A stretch of 64,000 bases of DNA from Thalassia testudinum. Taxonomy: Eukaryota > Streptophyta > Magnoliopsida > Alismatales > Hydrocharitaceae. A model generated the notes under the pieces. The model searched no databases and was not told the DNA's origin. It saw only the letters and a program-made list of their open reading frames with translations. The position numbers were made by a program, and so were the translations under genes. Position 1 is the first letter of the stretch. Every line of letters begins with the position of its first letter. Where the stretch lies: NCBI GenBank assembly GCA_037157565.1, contig JAZHRO010000003.1, positions 39,631,001 through 39,695,000 of the forward strand, in the 5' to 3' direction. Shown piece after piece: positions 53,944 through 64,000 of the stretch.

Positions 53944-55814
53944 TGATAAGGTGATTTTTGTGTGAAAAATGTCTTTGAAAAATTATTTCATCATTTGTAG
54001 TAGTATAGTTGTGTAAAAATCCAAATCTAAGAAATTTGCTTTAACGAAACCCATGTTGATTAATTTTTGTTATCTTTTTAGTGTCGAGTCCCGATCAGTC
54101 GGCTATACGAGGCGTGGTTGAAAAGTGCGATGGTTTAGATTTGGATCCAATTTTCTAACCTATATCTACCTAATTTTTTAGTCTTTCTCTCCTTTGCAAT
54201 TTTTATATGATTTTGATTTTTAAAAAGCAAATACGAAAGCTAGATCAAACTATGCTAAAGAAACCATAAATGACTATGTGCATCTAACTGAGGGCCATTA
54301 TGGCCGTGCATGGTGTGGCTAACCCAAAGGAGAATGACCTAATGGATACTAAGGGAGACGAGTGGTGTGTATATATAATGGTGAAGAAGAAAACAAACGT
54401 GAAAATAAGCACATAAGAAAATTCAGATCTAGTATCTACCATTAAAACCATCATCAAATCATCAGCAATATATCAATAAGCTTCTAAAAAAGTTACAAGA
54501 AACCAAAAACATATAAAGAAGATGAAATCCCTCATGTCGGGAGTACCATGAGGGCCATCTTCTTTTGTACAAGGGTGTAGACTTGACCTTGGGTATGCAT
54601 ACTCATCTACGTGCCTACCAACAAGTGGATTCACCAAGAGAGCCTATGAGGAAGCCTTCTTAGTTGTCCAAGAAGAGAAGAAGAGAGGGGACATGGACCC
54701 TCTTCCAAGGAAGAAGAAGGTTGCCCAAGAATGAAAGAGAAGAAGAGGGTGGTTGACACTTTCTTCTTTCCCTTTAGCCGTCTATGAAGAATCCTTAGAG
54801 GAGGTCCTTGCTAGCCATCGATGGTGGACCCTTGGAGGAGGAGGAGGAGCCCTTGAGAGTAGGAGGGAGGGGACGACTCCTTGGAGGGTGGAGGGGAGAA
54901 GAGATGTCGCAAGTGGAGGGATTTAGAAGTGGTGTGAGACACCTTAAGTTTAGGCTTTTATTGAAGGTCACAATTGTTTGTTGCCACTTTTGGTGGGACT
55001 ACATTTAGTAGTTTCCACCTATGTAGGATCTACCTTTGGAAGGGTGTGCGCAAGGCTGAGTTATGTAGGTGTGCATTTGAATTTCATAGAAGGAAGTGTG
55101 TAGGATTATGTAGGAATTTGGTTGGGTTAAACAAGCCTAGGTGGGTGCATGTTCTAATATGAGTGTAGTTAGCCTAATCAAATGCTGGTGAACCTAAATA
55201 GGTCATAGGTGAACCCAATCAAGTTTAGGTACACCTAATCGGATGTAGGTTGGTCCAGTTGGGTTTTGGTCGAATCTAGTTAGGTTTAAGTGAGCCTAAT
55301 CAAAAATAGGTTAGCTCAATCAAGTCCAACTAGACCCAACTGAGTAGTGGCTAACCTGATTGACTCAGGTTGAGTCCAATTGGATAATTGTGAGCCTACA
55401 TAGGAACCTAAATGGAAATTGGGATAGTGAAAGGGAAATTGGGACATTGGATAGTAAGGATAGGGCCATGCATAGCAGGATAACACTATGGATAGTGTTA
55501 TCCAGATTTTGGGTTCTAGGTTTAGGTTGACCTAAGTAGAGGTTAGGGATAGGGATAGTATGGATAGGAACATGGATAGTGCTATCCATGTTTTAGGCTC
55601 TGAGGTTAGGATATCCTAATGGGAGTGGATTTAGGTTTCGGAAGGCTGTCCTAGGGTTTCTAGGGGTATGGATAAGGATATCTTCCTCTCTCCTCTTGTC
55701 TGGAATCAGCTTCTTTCTTCTTCTTCTTTTCCTTGATTTATTTTGCTTTGCTTGACATACTAGCTTTATTTGAATCACTTTATTACTAGCAAACAACAAT
55801 AAAGGCATTGATCA
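53944..55814 (-). repeat. Athila-type LTR, minus strand, solo or end fragment (LTR7)
   Basis: Left edge tgataagg (53944). The tRNA-Asp-like box tttgtagtagtatagttg lies at 53995-54012 and a U5-like tgtcgagtcccgatcag at 54082-54098. A TATA-like cttttattg on the plus strand is at 54955-54963. The right end atca (55814) abuts E6. U3 has degenerate direct repeats of a gtgagcctaatcaa-like unit (55195-55390) and two palindromes tggatagtgttatcca (55489-55504) and tggatagtgctatcca (55573-55588). No PBS is present on the left. Confidence 0.5.
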
Positions 55815-55818
55815 AAAA

Positions 55819-58466
55819 TGAAGACGTCGATTTTGCCGGGTTTGTTATAACGTTGTAGTAAAGCCGGTTATTACCAACATTTCAAATATAAAATTTTTTT
55901 TTACTCGGAAAATGAAAGAGTTCCCGAGGTCGAACTCAGGGAGCAAGTCGTATTCTAGAGATATACAAGTTCTATTACAAAAATAAAGAGAGAGAGAGAG
56001 AGAGAGATGAAAATTTGGCTTCTTCTTCTTCTCTTCTTTCTTCCTCTTTGGCTTTTGTTCTTCCTTGTTTTCTTTCTTTCTTTTTCGTCTTCTTCTTCTT
56101 CTGCTTTCTTCAGATCTTCCCCTCGTGCTCTTCTTCTTCTGTCTTCTGTTCTTCCTTGTTTTCTTTCTTTCTTTTTCTTCAGATCTTCTTCTTCTTTTCT
56201 TGCTTCTTGCTTCTCTTCATTTCTTCTTCTTTGTCTTCACCTGTCACCCGCGGATGCTACAGTGCCGCTTCAGTTCTTCTTCTTCCGCAGTCCTTCACCT
56301 GTGCCTGCACGCTCAAGAGTTCAGCATCAGAGGGCAAAAACCTACTCTACCCCCCTCCCCCGCGTTTCTCTTTCTCTCTGAAATCACTCTTCGGAAGCTC
56401 TCCCAGAGCGCAACCGGGTAATCGGGTTCGGGTCAGGCCCGGGTCCAGGCCCACCGGCGTGCGTGGTGGGCGAGGAGTGCAGGTCAGTCTAATCGGGTCG
56501 GGCCAGGTCCGCGAAGCGTGGTCACGGACGAGGCCGGGTCGGGTCGGGTGAGAGGGACCTCACCCCGTGGTCAGGAGGCAGACAGCATAAGGCACTTTTT
56601 GCCTTTATGCGTCCGCGCGCCTCCGAGAGGTTCCGAGGTGGGACTAAATGTCCCACCCCAATTGAGCGCGCGTCGCGGATGGAGCAGTGGGCGATCGTGG
56701 CTTCCCGCGCGGCCTTCGCCCCGTCTGTGAACCAGGGACGTTTCGCGGAGAGTCCCTGCGCAACCTGGGAGTCAACCCTGGGCGAAGGCGTGCCTGCACC
56801 TGCAGGTGAAGCAGCTCTGCCTGCGCAGTAATGGCGACGGCGGGCGAGTCACCTGGTCACAGAAGAACGGCCTCTCGGCCAAATCAGACAGGCGGGGGAC
56901 CTTCGCCGTGGCACGGCGAAGGTGGTCAGGGGGTCTGCAGGGGGCAAGATGGAGCTAACAGGTCGTCCTAGGTCAAACTGTGAGCGAGGAAGTGGGTGTG
57001 TTCGGTGGATCTGCAGAGGGTGTTTGGTGGGAAGTGGAGGGGCGGGAAAGGATCAGGGTGAGGAGGCGGAGGTTCTGCGGTGGTCGGCGAGCCGTGTGGG
57101 TCGCTGAGGTGATGGGAGCGGCTCGCCGGCGGGTGGTCTGAGGCGGAGAGGATGAGGGTGAACAGGAGCGGTCGAGGGTTTAATTGACTAAATTGAAAGC
57201 GGGGAAAGAAAGAGGAGAAGAAGGGGAGTAGGTCTAACTTACTTGCAGGGACAAAGGGGGAGGAACAGGGCGACAGTCGTATCGACTGTCGCCGGAGAAG
57301 ACGATGCTCAGGGAGAGGGGCGGCGGCGAGCAGAGGGCTGGAGAGGCGCCAGCTGGGTGCGGCGTGGCGCGGGAAGAACAGGGGAGGAAGTTTCTGCTGC
57401 TGGTATTGCGGCAGAGCGAAGAGGTGGAGGGGGAGGAAGCCGCCGGAGCTGGTGAGCGTCCGCCGGAGGAAGAAGAGAAGAAAGCTGGGGGTTTTCTCTG
57501 TCAGATCCAGGCTGCCCTCGTCGGTGGAGCGGCGGGGGGTATTTATAGGGATGAAGCAGGGAGGAAGGCGGAGGGAGACGACGTGTCTCCCTCGCCGGAG
57601 AATGGTCGGAACATGAACCCATACCGTCCGTGTGTTCGCACGGCCGGTATGGTGGCTTACAATGACCAGGGGGATGCCCCTGCGACGGCTGACGACGCAG
57701 GGCACCCCCGGTATACATGCCAGGTCCTCCACCTCACCCTGCGCGGCGCCATGCTCCGCGCAAGGTCGCCGGAGCATGGTGCTGGCAGGGTTTTGCAGGA
57801 GGGACCTGATTGCAAAGAACGAAGGAGAGTTAGGGGCCAAAATGCGAGGGTTCAAAAGTTGAGGGCCAAAGAGTAAATATATGAGGACCAAAGTGTAAAG
57901 TCGGCCAAGGAGGTTTCTTCTTAGGCTCAAGTTTTTATACATGACTAATTAGGACCTAAGGAATCTGATGGTGAATTTTATTTTCATCTTAAACCTTGTT
58001 CGACCGGTCAATTTGCGCAAAAACCCAAATTAAGTTATTAATTGGGCATGGTTCTCAATGTAGGTCAAAATGGGTTCTAAAGGCCAAATTGAAGGTTCTA
58101 AACCCTAGAGATTAGTTTTCTATGAATTTTAGAGGGTTTATTCTATTTTTACTTTGCCTCGAACCTTGTGAATTGAAGTGGGTTGTTTTAGGGTTACAGA
58201 TTTAGTCTCTTGGAGTTGCTGTAGCCCTTGCTAGATCATTTCATCCCACTTTTATTCTTATTAAGCTGTTTTGACCTATGTTTGGGCCCTGAATTACCCT
58301 GTATGCAGATTATACTGGTAAAATTGCAATTTTACCCCTTATGACTGGTTTCCTTCTCAAACTCAGAATTCTCTGAGTTACGCCTTTCCTTGAGATATGT
58401 AGGAGCTTTTATCCTTTGTATTGGGTCAAAATGAGCTAGTTATGGCTCATGATGAGGTTCTCATCA
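55819..58466 (-). repeat. E6 3' LTR (2.65 kb)
   Basis: Starts TGAAGACGTCG and ends ttctcatca beside the polypurine tract. The U5 box cgttgtagtaaagccgg is at 55851-55867, gaggtcgaactcagggag at 55926-55943 and the TATA box at 57541-57548. The CpG-rich block (56390-57860) has several long chance frames, the longest 324 codons on the minus strand (57942-56968); they span the TATA box and have no recognisable domain. Confidence 0.85.
57541..57548 (-). promoter_or_regulatory. TATA box of the E6 LTR
   Basis: The plus strand reads ggtatttatagggatg (minus strand CATCCCTATAAATACC), in a GC-rich setting. Confidence 0.6.
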
Positions 58467-58480
58467 TACCCCCATGCCTA
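58467..58480 (-). promoter_or_regulatory. E6 terminal polypurine tract
   Basis: The minus strand reads TAGGCATGGGGGTA and abuts the LTR (TGATGAG on the sense strand). Confidence 0.8.
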
Positions 58481-58913
58481 GCTTTTGCTAGTCCCTTAGC
58501 AAAAACTTAAGGTTTCAACCCTTGTTCTAGACCATGAAGTTTTTAATGGTTTTAGATAAGTGCCTTTTTTATTTGAGCATAGATTAGGTTAGAATGCTGA
58601 CCATAGGCCTAAAAGATACTCTAGTACAAATCAAGATCCAAATCTGTCTAGCCTTAGCCTCAGTCTTTTAGCAAAGGTTTTTAAGGCCCGCAAGAACTAA
58701 CCTAAGGTTTATTGGACTTCGTGGTTAAAGCACTCGTGCTTGAAATGATTTTAGCCCTGGCCCAGTTCGCAGTGCGTTTTGTAAGAGAGAGATAGAAAGT
58801 TTTTCTGTTTGGAGAGTTTTCTCTCTCTTTTTCTTTTTAGTTCTAGCCTAGGATTGGTTTTTCAACACGGTCTGTATCAGATTCCTTGCTCCCATCATCA
58901 ATCCTCAAGGGTT

Positions 58914-59070
58914 CCTGGCAATCGATGCTTCGAGATAGCACCGCCCATGGCAACCCCCGGAACCCTGGCTATTGAGATTTCGAGATAATCCCATCCATGG
59001 TATTCCGTGGCCGAATCCAGACCCTGGCAATTGACACTTCGAGATAATGCCATCCATGGAATCTGAACCA
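58914..59070 (-). repeat. E6 copy of the three-unit 3' noncoding repeat
   Basis: Units start at 58914, 58964 and 59023 (cctggc), each with a ttcgagata core and a ccatgg end. Steps of 50 and 59 bp equal those of E2 and E3. Confidence 0.8.
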
Positions 59071-59083
59071 GCAGAGTGCTTAC

Positions 59084-59287
59084 ATGCCCCCCGTAGGATA
59101 TGTAAATATCCTAAGAGACAAGCACCGAGGAGATGATATTTTGTTACGCGTCTTCGAGGGGATTTCCCGCCTCTCTGCGCTGGGAACTCGTCCAAATCAA
59201 CTTGTGTTGATCGGCCGCTCCTATTCTAGGTGTTCTTTTCAGATTTTTGCGACGCTTCTGCGTGATTCTGATTTTTACGCTTACTGA
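59084..59287 (+). other. Antisense ORF of E6, frameshifted counterpart
   Basis: MPPVGYVNILRDKHRGDDIL and LRVFEG match the antisense frames of E2 and E3. After EG the frame shifts, so the shared part is short. The minus-strand frame 59195-58905 overlaps it. Coding is unproven. Confidence 0.2.
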
Positions 59288-59660
59288 ACCAGGCTGTGTG
59301 TGAGATTAGGGTGCTTAGGTTACTGAGTCCTGTAAACCAAAAATTAGTTAACGAGGCCGAATACTTCCTAAGCCTTAGACCTAATACTTCAGCTTTTCAT
59401 TTTCCTCAACCTCTTGAGGAGTGTCCAGATCTTAATGAGTACTAAGAGTCTATTCAAGAATGCCTAAGGTTTGCATTCTTACTAATCTTATTGTGCACTT
59501 TTCAGTTATTTTCTTGAATGAGGTCTAGAACTTAGGTTAATTCCTTAGTTTCTTACTAATGACTATCACTTTTTCTCATAATTTTGTGCTCCTTTTTCAT
59601 TTTGTTTCTTTTCTCCTTCACAAAATTTTCCTTCTCCTCTTCTCCTCTTATTCTTTTTCG

Positions 59661-59691
<31 letters not shown>

Positions 59692-59743
59692 GGCATATGT
59701 GAATTTTTGTTTGAAACCTTTTCTTACACGTTTTTGCACTTTC

Positions 59744-59784
59744 CTACCCCCCCATGCCTAAGATTTGCAATGTCCTCATTGTAA
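59744..59784 (-). promoter_or_regulatory. E6 internal polypurine-like motif
   Basis: The plus strand reads cctacccccccatgcctaag, then gcaatgtcctcattgtaa. It lies about 1.28 kb upstream of the terminal tract and about 260 bp after the pol stop. Confidence 0.55.
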
Positions 59785-60047
59785 CCTAGGGGGTCTTAGT
59801 TCATTCCTTAAGACAGAAATTTGGATGAGTGAATGGGTCGGGTTGAATTTTTTTTTTCTTTTTTTTTTTTTTTTTTTGCGGACGATTTCAAATCCCAGAT
59901 GCAAACATCTGAGTTGGGGTCGGCTGTCTACAAGGGTGAACTTCGAGTGCTGAAAGGTGTCAGAACAAGTTTCAGGTTTTCAAAGAGAATGACGGGCTGC
60001 CTCCCGTTAAGCGCTGAGTTTTACGCCATCGGCTGGGCGCAATAAGC

Positions 60048-62005
60048 TCAAGGGGAAAGGAGGATATAAGATGCCTCAGCCAAATCAGTAGAAGTTACAT
60101 CAATGAACGGCTTGAGTCTTTGACCATTCACGATGAAAGGTTCAGAATCGTGGCTGAGTGGACTGATTTCGATTGCTCCATTTCCAAAAACCTGTCGGAC
60201 CAAATATGGTCCGACCCACTTAGATCTCAGTTTTCCTGGGAAGAGTTTGAGTCGGGCATCAAAGAGTAGGACCTTTTGACCAGGATGAAAGATCTTTCTT
60301 GAGATGTGTTTGTCGTGGAAGGCTTTAACCCGCTCCTTGTAGATTTGCGAGTTCTCGTACGCGTCTATGCGCAATTCATCGATCTCGCTGATTTGGAGTT
60401 TTCTGTGGGTCCCAGCCTTAGAAAGATCTAGATTACAGTTCCGTACTGCCCAATAGGCTTTATGCTCCAGTTCGACGGGAAGGTGGCATGCCTTTCCGTA
60501 CACCAATCTAAAGGGAGACATGCCCAATTGGGTCTTGTGGGCGGTCCTATAGGCCCACAATGCTTCCGGAAGTCGGGACGACCAGTCCTTCCTGTCAGGT
60601 CGAACAGTGACCTGCAGGATTTTCTTGATCTCCCGATTTGACAGCTCAGCTAGACCATTAGTTTGGGGGTGGTAAGGAGTAGAAATTCGGTGAGACACCC
60701 CATATTTGGTCATCAGTGACCTAAACTGAGCATTTGTGAAATGGGTCCCTCCATCAGAGATTATTGCACGAGGAATCCCGAACCTTGAGAAAATGTGCTG
60801 ATGAATGAATTTGAGAACGATTTTGTGATCACAGGTTCGGGTCGGTATGGCTTCGATCCATTTGGACACGTAGTCCACAGCCAACAGAATGTATTCGAAA
60901 CCATCCGAAACAGGAAAGGGGCCCATAAAATCAATCCCCCAAACATCAAAGATTTCGCATACTAGAATCGGTTGCATAGGCATCATGTCGCGATGGCTCA
61001 TGTTGCCCAAAGTCTGGCAACGACTGCATGCCTTGCAATGACTGTATGCGTCTTTGAACAGTGTGGGCCAGTAAAAGCCGCACTGGAGGACTTTTGATGC
61101 GGTTTTATGCCCGGCAAAATGGCCACCGCATGCCTGGTCATGGCAGAAAGAGAGGATATTGTTGACTTCCCCTTCCGGGACACATCTCCGGATGATCTGA
61201 TCGGCACCTATGCGGAAGAGGTACGGGTCCTCCCAAATGTAATACTTGGCATCGGAGCGTAATTTGTCTTTCTTGGCCTTCGGCCAATCGGACGGGGTCT
61301 GATGAGATGCCAAGTAATTTACAATATTAGCAAACCATGGAAGGCTAGTACCAATAGTCAGCAGGTGCTCATCGGGAAAATGCTCAGTGATGGGTCCGGA
61401 AGGGTCTATCATTTCAGAAGGAAGACGGGACAAGTGATCAGCTACCACGTTTTGTTTTCCCGCTTTATCGCGAATCTCGAGGTCAAATTCTTGCAACAGC
61501 AAGATCCATCGGATCAATCGAGGTTTCGCGTCCTTCTTTGCAAGGAGATGCCTCACAGCCGTGTGATCTGAGTATATGATGACATGGGAACCGAGAAGGT
61601 ACGATCTGAACTTCTCTAGGGAAAATACTACAGCTAGCAGCTCTCTCTCAGTAACTGTATAGTTACGCTGAGCCTCATCGAGTGTTTTGCTGGCGTAGTA
61701 AATGACCACAGGTTTCTTGTCATTTTTCTGCCCCAAAACCGCTCCTACAGCGAAGTCGGATGCATCACACATGATCTCAAAGGGTTGAGACCAATCAGGG
61801 GACTGTAGGATCGGGGCTTGGGTGACTCGGTCACGCAGGATTTCAAATGCTTGAGTGCATTCCTTGGAGATTTTGAAGGGAACATCCTTGGAGAGAAGAG
61901 TGGTCAGGGGGCGTGCGATTTTTGAAAAATCAGGGATAAATCGTCGATAAAAACCGACATGCCCTAAAAAGGATCGGATGTCCCTGATCGAGCTAGCATA
62001 GGAAG
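60048..62005 (-). CDS. pol: E6 pol: connection, RNase H and integrase, open frame after a frameshift
   Basis: The frame is open from near 62005. It starts with the end of reverse transcriptase and the connection ([19 protein letters not shown]). RNase H follows: [15 protein letters not shown] (61772), [41 protein letters not shown]. Integrase has [19 protein letters not shown] and CKACSRC (zinc-binding HHCC); the catalytic triad in [18 protein letters not shown] and [12 protein letters not shown]; and a C-terminal GPY/F-like module [20 protein letters not shown]. It ends with [11 protein letters not shown] and a stop at 60048. RNase H removes the RNA strand and integrase inserts the cDNA. The 574 codons from 61772 have no internal stop, far better than E4. 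Confidence 0.9.
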
Positions 62006-64000
62006 GTGAGAAATCAGATTAACCTTAGCTCGATCCACTTGGATACCTTTCTCCGAAATTGAGTGTCCCAGGACAATTCCCTCAGGCACCATGAAATGGC
62101 TCTTCTCCCAAGAAAGAACCAAATTCACGTCGATGCACCGCCTGAGTATCTGGACCAAGTGTTGGAGGCAATCGTCGAATGATGCTCCGAAAACTGAAAA
62201 GTCATCCATGAAGACTTCCAGATAATCACCTACCATATCTGAGAATATGGCAAGCATGCATCGCTGAAAAGTAGCGGGTGCATTGCAAAGACCGAAAGGC
62301 ATCCTTCGGAAAGCGTATGTTCCGAAGGGGCAGGTGAATGTGGTCTTTTCTTGGTCCTCAGGATGGATTGCCACCTGGTTATAACCGGAGTACCCGTCAA
62401 GAAAGCAGAAGAACCTATTTCCCGCTAGTTTTTCGAGAATTTGATCAATGAAGGGTAGTGGGAAATGATCCTTCTTCGTGGAGGAATTGAGTCGACGGTA
62501 ATCTATACAGACTCTCCACGAGTTGGCTAATCGGGTAGGAATGATTTCTTCGGTCTCAGTCGTTATAGTGGTGAGTCCTGCCTTCTTAGGCACGACCTGA
62601 ATTGGGCTCACCCAACGACTATCGGAGATCGGGTAGATGATCCCGGCATCTAACCACTTGATGATCTCCTTTTTCACGACCTCCTGCAGATTGGGGTTTA
62701 AGCGTCTCTGCATTTCACGAGAAGGTCGTGTGCCCTCTTCTGAATAGATATGATGAGTACAATAAGAGGGACTTATTCCAGTCAAATCATCGAGGGTCCA
62801 TCCGATGGCTCTGCGATGTTGCTGGAGGACAACAATCAGACGGGATTCCTGTTCAGGATTGAGGTTGGAATTGATGATCACAGGAAGGGTCTGATTAGAA
62901 CCCAAAAAGATGTATTTCAAATGAGCAGGAAGGGGTTTCAGTTCGAGGATGGGGTTTTCAGCAGCAGCGGGTGGTTCAGTATAGATGTGAGGTTCAAGGG
63001 TGGGAGTTACTGGGTTGTTCACATCCGGATTGGACTCCTCTGTTTGCGGGTCAAGATCCTTCTGTGGTTGATGAGGCATACTCAAGTCATTCTGGAGGTG
63101 TGATTCATCAACCAAAGTCTTGATGTCACAAATTTGCTCGATGACGCCGCAATTAATTCCTTGTTGGGCCTTAAATATATCAATTTTCAGTGTTTGATCT
63201 CCAAACTTAAGCTCTATTTGGCCCTCCTCACAGCTGATGTTGGCTCTAGCAGTAGCCAAGAAAGGTCTCCCTAGAATGATTGGTGTATCCCTAGGGTTCT
63301 CAGGTGCATCCATGTCTAAGACTATGAAGTCCACTGGAAAATAGAAATCCCGCACTCTCACGATAACATCCTCGAGAATCCCTTTTGGTGACTTTATAGA
63401 TCGATCTGCTAATTGTAATGTCACCTCGGTTGGTTTCAGCTCAGATTCTTCCAGATGGTCAAGTAAGGATGTGGGTATCAGATTTATAGATGCACCTAAG
63501 TCTAACAATGCTCTATCAAATTGGGTACCACCTATCTTACAGGAGATCAGGGGAGTTCCAGGATCTTTTGCCTTGGGTGGGAGTCTACTAAGGATTACAG
63601 AGCTGGCTTGCTCTGACAGAACAATTGGGCTCCCTCCCTTGGTTCGCGGCTTACGCTGGGGTGTACATATATTCTTTAGAAATCGTGCGTAAGCTGGTAC
63701 GTGGCGGATTGCATCCATTAAGGGGATGTTTATGTGGACCTGCTCAAAGAGCTTGACCAGGTCCTCCTCAGGGGCCACGGGTTTGGTGGTCTTCTTTCCC
63801 TTGGTCAGGGCCTCGGGAAACGGGATCTTGGTTGGTTCCTCTAGGATAGGTCCAGGTTGTGGGTCTGGAGCAGCGGTACCTTGGCTAACTATCCTAGGGT
63901 CATGGTTATCAGGCTGGGAGTGGTTTCGATAATGCTGGTCCTGAGTTGTCTTACCACTACGTGTTGTTACAGAATTTAATCCGGCCTGATTTTGGTTTGG
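61964..64000 (-). CDS. pol: E6 pol: gag-pro linker, protease and reverse transcriptase, open to the window edge
   Basis: The frame is open from 64000 to 61964 without a stop; the true start is outside. From 64000: linker with [37 protein letters not shown], then protease with [12 protein letters not shown] (active site), [20 protein letters not shown] and [19 protein letters not shown] variable Pro-rich spacer follows. Reverse transcriptase: [67 protein letters not shown], catalytic FMDDFSVFG (62205) and [19 protein letters not shown]. Near 62005 the frame slips by one base into [13 protein letters not shown] and a stop at 61964, while the continuation is in the next frame. The active-site residues look intact. 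Confidence 0.9.
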   Translation of the reverse strand, partial: PNQNQAGLNSVTTRSGKTTQDQHYRNHSQPDNHDPRIVSQGTAAPDPQPGPILEEPTKIPFPEALTKGKKTTKPVAPEEDLVKLFEQVHINIPLMDAIRHVPAYARFLKNICTPQRKPRTKGGSPIVLSEQASSVILSRLPPKAKDPGTPLISCKIGGTQFDRALLDLGASINLIPTSLLDHLEESELKPTEVTLQLADRSIKSPKGILEDVIVRVRDFYFPVDFIVLDMDAPENPRDTPIILGRPFLATARANISCEEGQIELKFGDQTLKIDIFKAQQGINCGVIEQICDIKTLVDESHLQNDLSMPHQPQKDLDPQTEESNPDVNNPVTPTLEPHIYTEPPAAAENPILELKPLPAHLKYIFLGSNQTLPVIINSNLNPEQESRLIVVLQQHRRAIGWTLDDLTGISPSYCTHHIYSEEGTRPSREMQRRLNPNLQEVVKKEIIKWLDAGIIYPISDSRWVSPIQVVPKKAGLTTITTETEEIIPTRLANSWRVCIDYRRLNSSTKKDHFPLPFIDQILEKLAGNRFFCFLDGYSGYNQVAIHPEDQEKTTFTCPFGTYAFRRMPFGLCNAPATFQRCMLAIFSDMVGDYLEVFMDDFSVFGASFDDCLQHLVQILRRCIDVNLVLSWEKSHFMVPEGIVLGHSISEKGIQVDRAKVNLISHLPMLARSGTSDPF

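Larger units (their letters stand above)
58481..60047 (-). other. E6 3' noncoding region
   Basis: Between pol and the polypurine tract. It holds the three-unit repeat (58914), small hairpin-capable strings shared with E2 and E3 (aagcactcgtgctt near 58730; gagagttttctctc near 58813), the internal polypurine-like motif (59744), and T runs (59667-59692; 59849-59877). Near 60010-60030 the coding-strand wording SALNGRQPVI marks the same pol-end motif as in E2, E3 and E4. Confidence 0.6.
55819..64000 (-). mobile_element. E6: Athila-type Ty3/gypsy element with nearly intact pol, partial
   Basis: A 3' LTR (55819-58466), polypurine tract, 1.57 kb 3' noncoding region and pol (60048 to beyond 64000). 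Gag, PBS and 5' LTR lie right of the window. Pol has one visible frameshift and otherwise conserved catalytic residues. The LTR is GC- and CpG-rich where the E3 LTR has many TG/CA differences, which suggests a younger insertion. The 3' modules match those of E2 and E3. It is the best autonomous partner in the window. Confidence 0.85.

Noticed and set aside
54790..55160. Plus-strand frames 54808-55008 and 54974-55162
   Set aside because: Purine-repeat and LTR sequence, no family resemblance, ends not supported.
56968..57942. 324-codon minus-strand frame in the E6 LTR, rich in Pro, Ser, Leu and Arg
   Set aside because: It spans the TATA box, lies in GC-rich LTR sequence where long frames arise by chance, competes with equally long frames on the other strand and has no recognisable domain.
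1..64000. CRISPR array, prophage or bacterial operon features
   Set aside because: No regular spacer-repeat pattern, no bacterial gene organisation; every recognisable coding remnant is a plant retroelement.

Overview
The window is a nest of plant transposable elements. I found no host gene, rRNA, tRNA gene or CRISPR array. Athila-type Ty3/gypsy elements primed by tRNA-Asp, a Sirevirus-type Ty1/copia element and an L1-type LINE together point to a flowering plant with a large, repeat-rich genome. The species cannot be named from this sequence.

Layout (element names are mine; orientation is that of the element). E1 (1-7149, minus) is an Athila-like element with protease and gag remnants, a primer binding site (PBS) and one 2.9 kb LTR; the rest lies left of the window. 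It sits inside the left LTR of E2 (7150-17041, minus), a non-autonomous element with two ~2.7 kb LTRs and no gag or pol. Right of E2 is a 520 bp piece of a plus-strand element, E5. E5 resumes at 40557 and ends in its 3' LTR (about 40860-42238). E4 (17562-40556, minus) is an old Athila copy with decayed gag and pol, inserted into the E5 3' region in opposite orientation. E3 (27045-39283, minus), a second non-autonomous element related to E2, lies in the leader of E4. A 2.1 kb solo LTR, S (27785-29896), lies inside the left LTR of E3.

To the right is a broken Sirevirus-like copia element (about 42560-50161, minus). Its 5' LTR carries a truncated LINE (46486-49563, plus) flanked by a 17 bp target-site duplication. 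Next come a plus-strand Ty3/gypsy gag-protease ruin (50590-52756), two LTR-like blocks (52757-53943 and 53944-55814), and E6 (55819 to beyond 64000, minus). E6 is a much better preserved Athila-type element with protease, reverse transcriptase, RNase H and integrase, broken by one visible frameshift.

How they fit together: E2 and E3 share LTR organisation, PBS, polypurine tract and 3' noncoding modules with E6, so E6 is a plausible source of enzymes for an E2/E3-like family. In place of gag-pol, E2 and E3 carry a homologous acidic coding sequence that I do not recognise. Three signals recur and are the best candidates for undescribed biology: (i) a U5 box near the PBS that matches the 5' part of tRNA-Asp in antisense, so the element RNA could pair with its primer beyond the PBS; (ii) a three-unit repeat in the 3' noncoding region with the same 50/59 bp spacing in E2, E3 and E6; (iii) an internal polypurine-like tract about 1.2-1.3 kb before the terminal one in four elements. 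Boundaries and homologies were read by eye; alignments and searches were not run.
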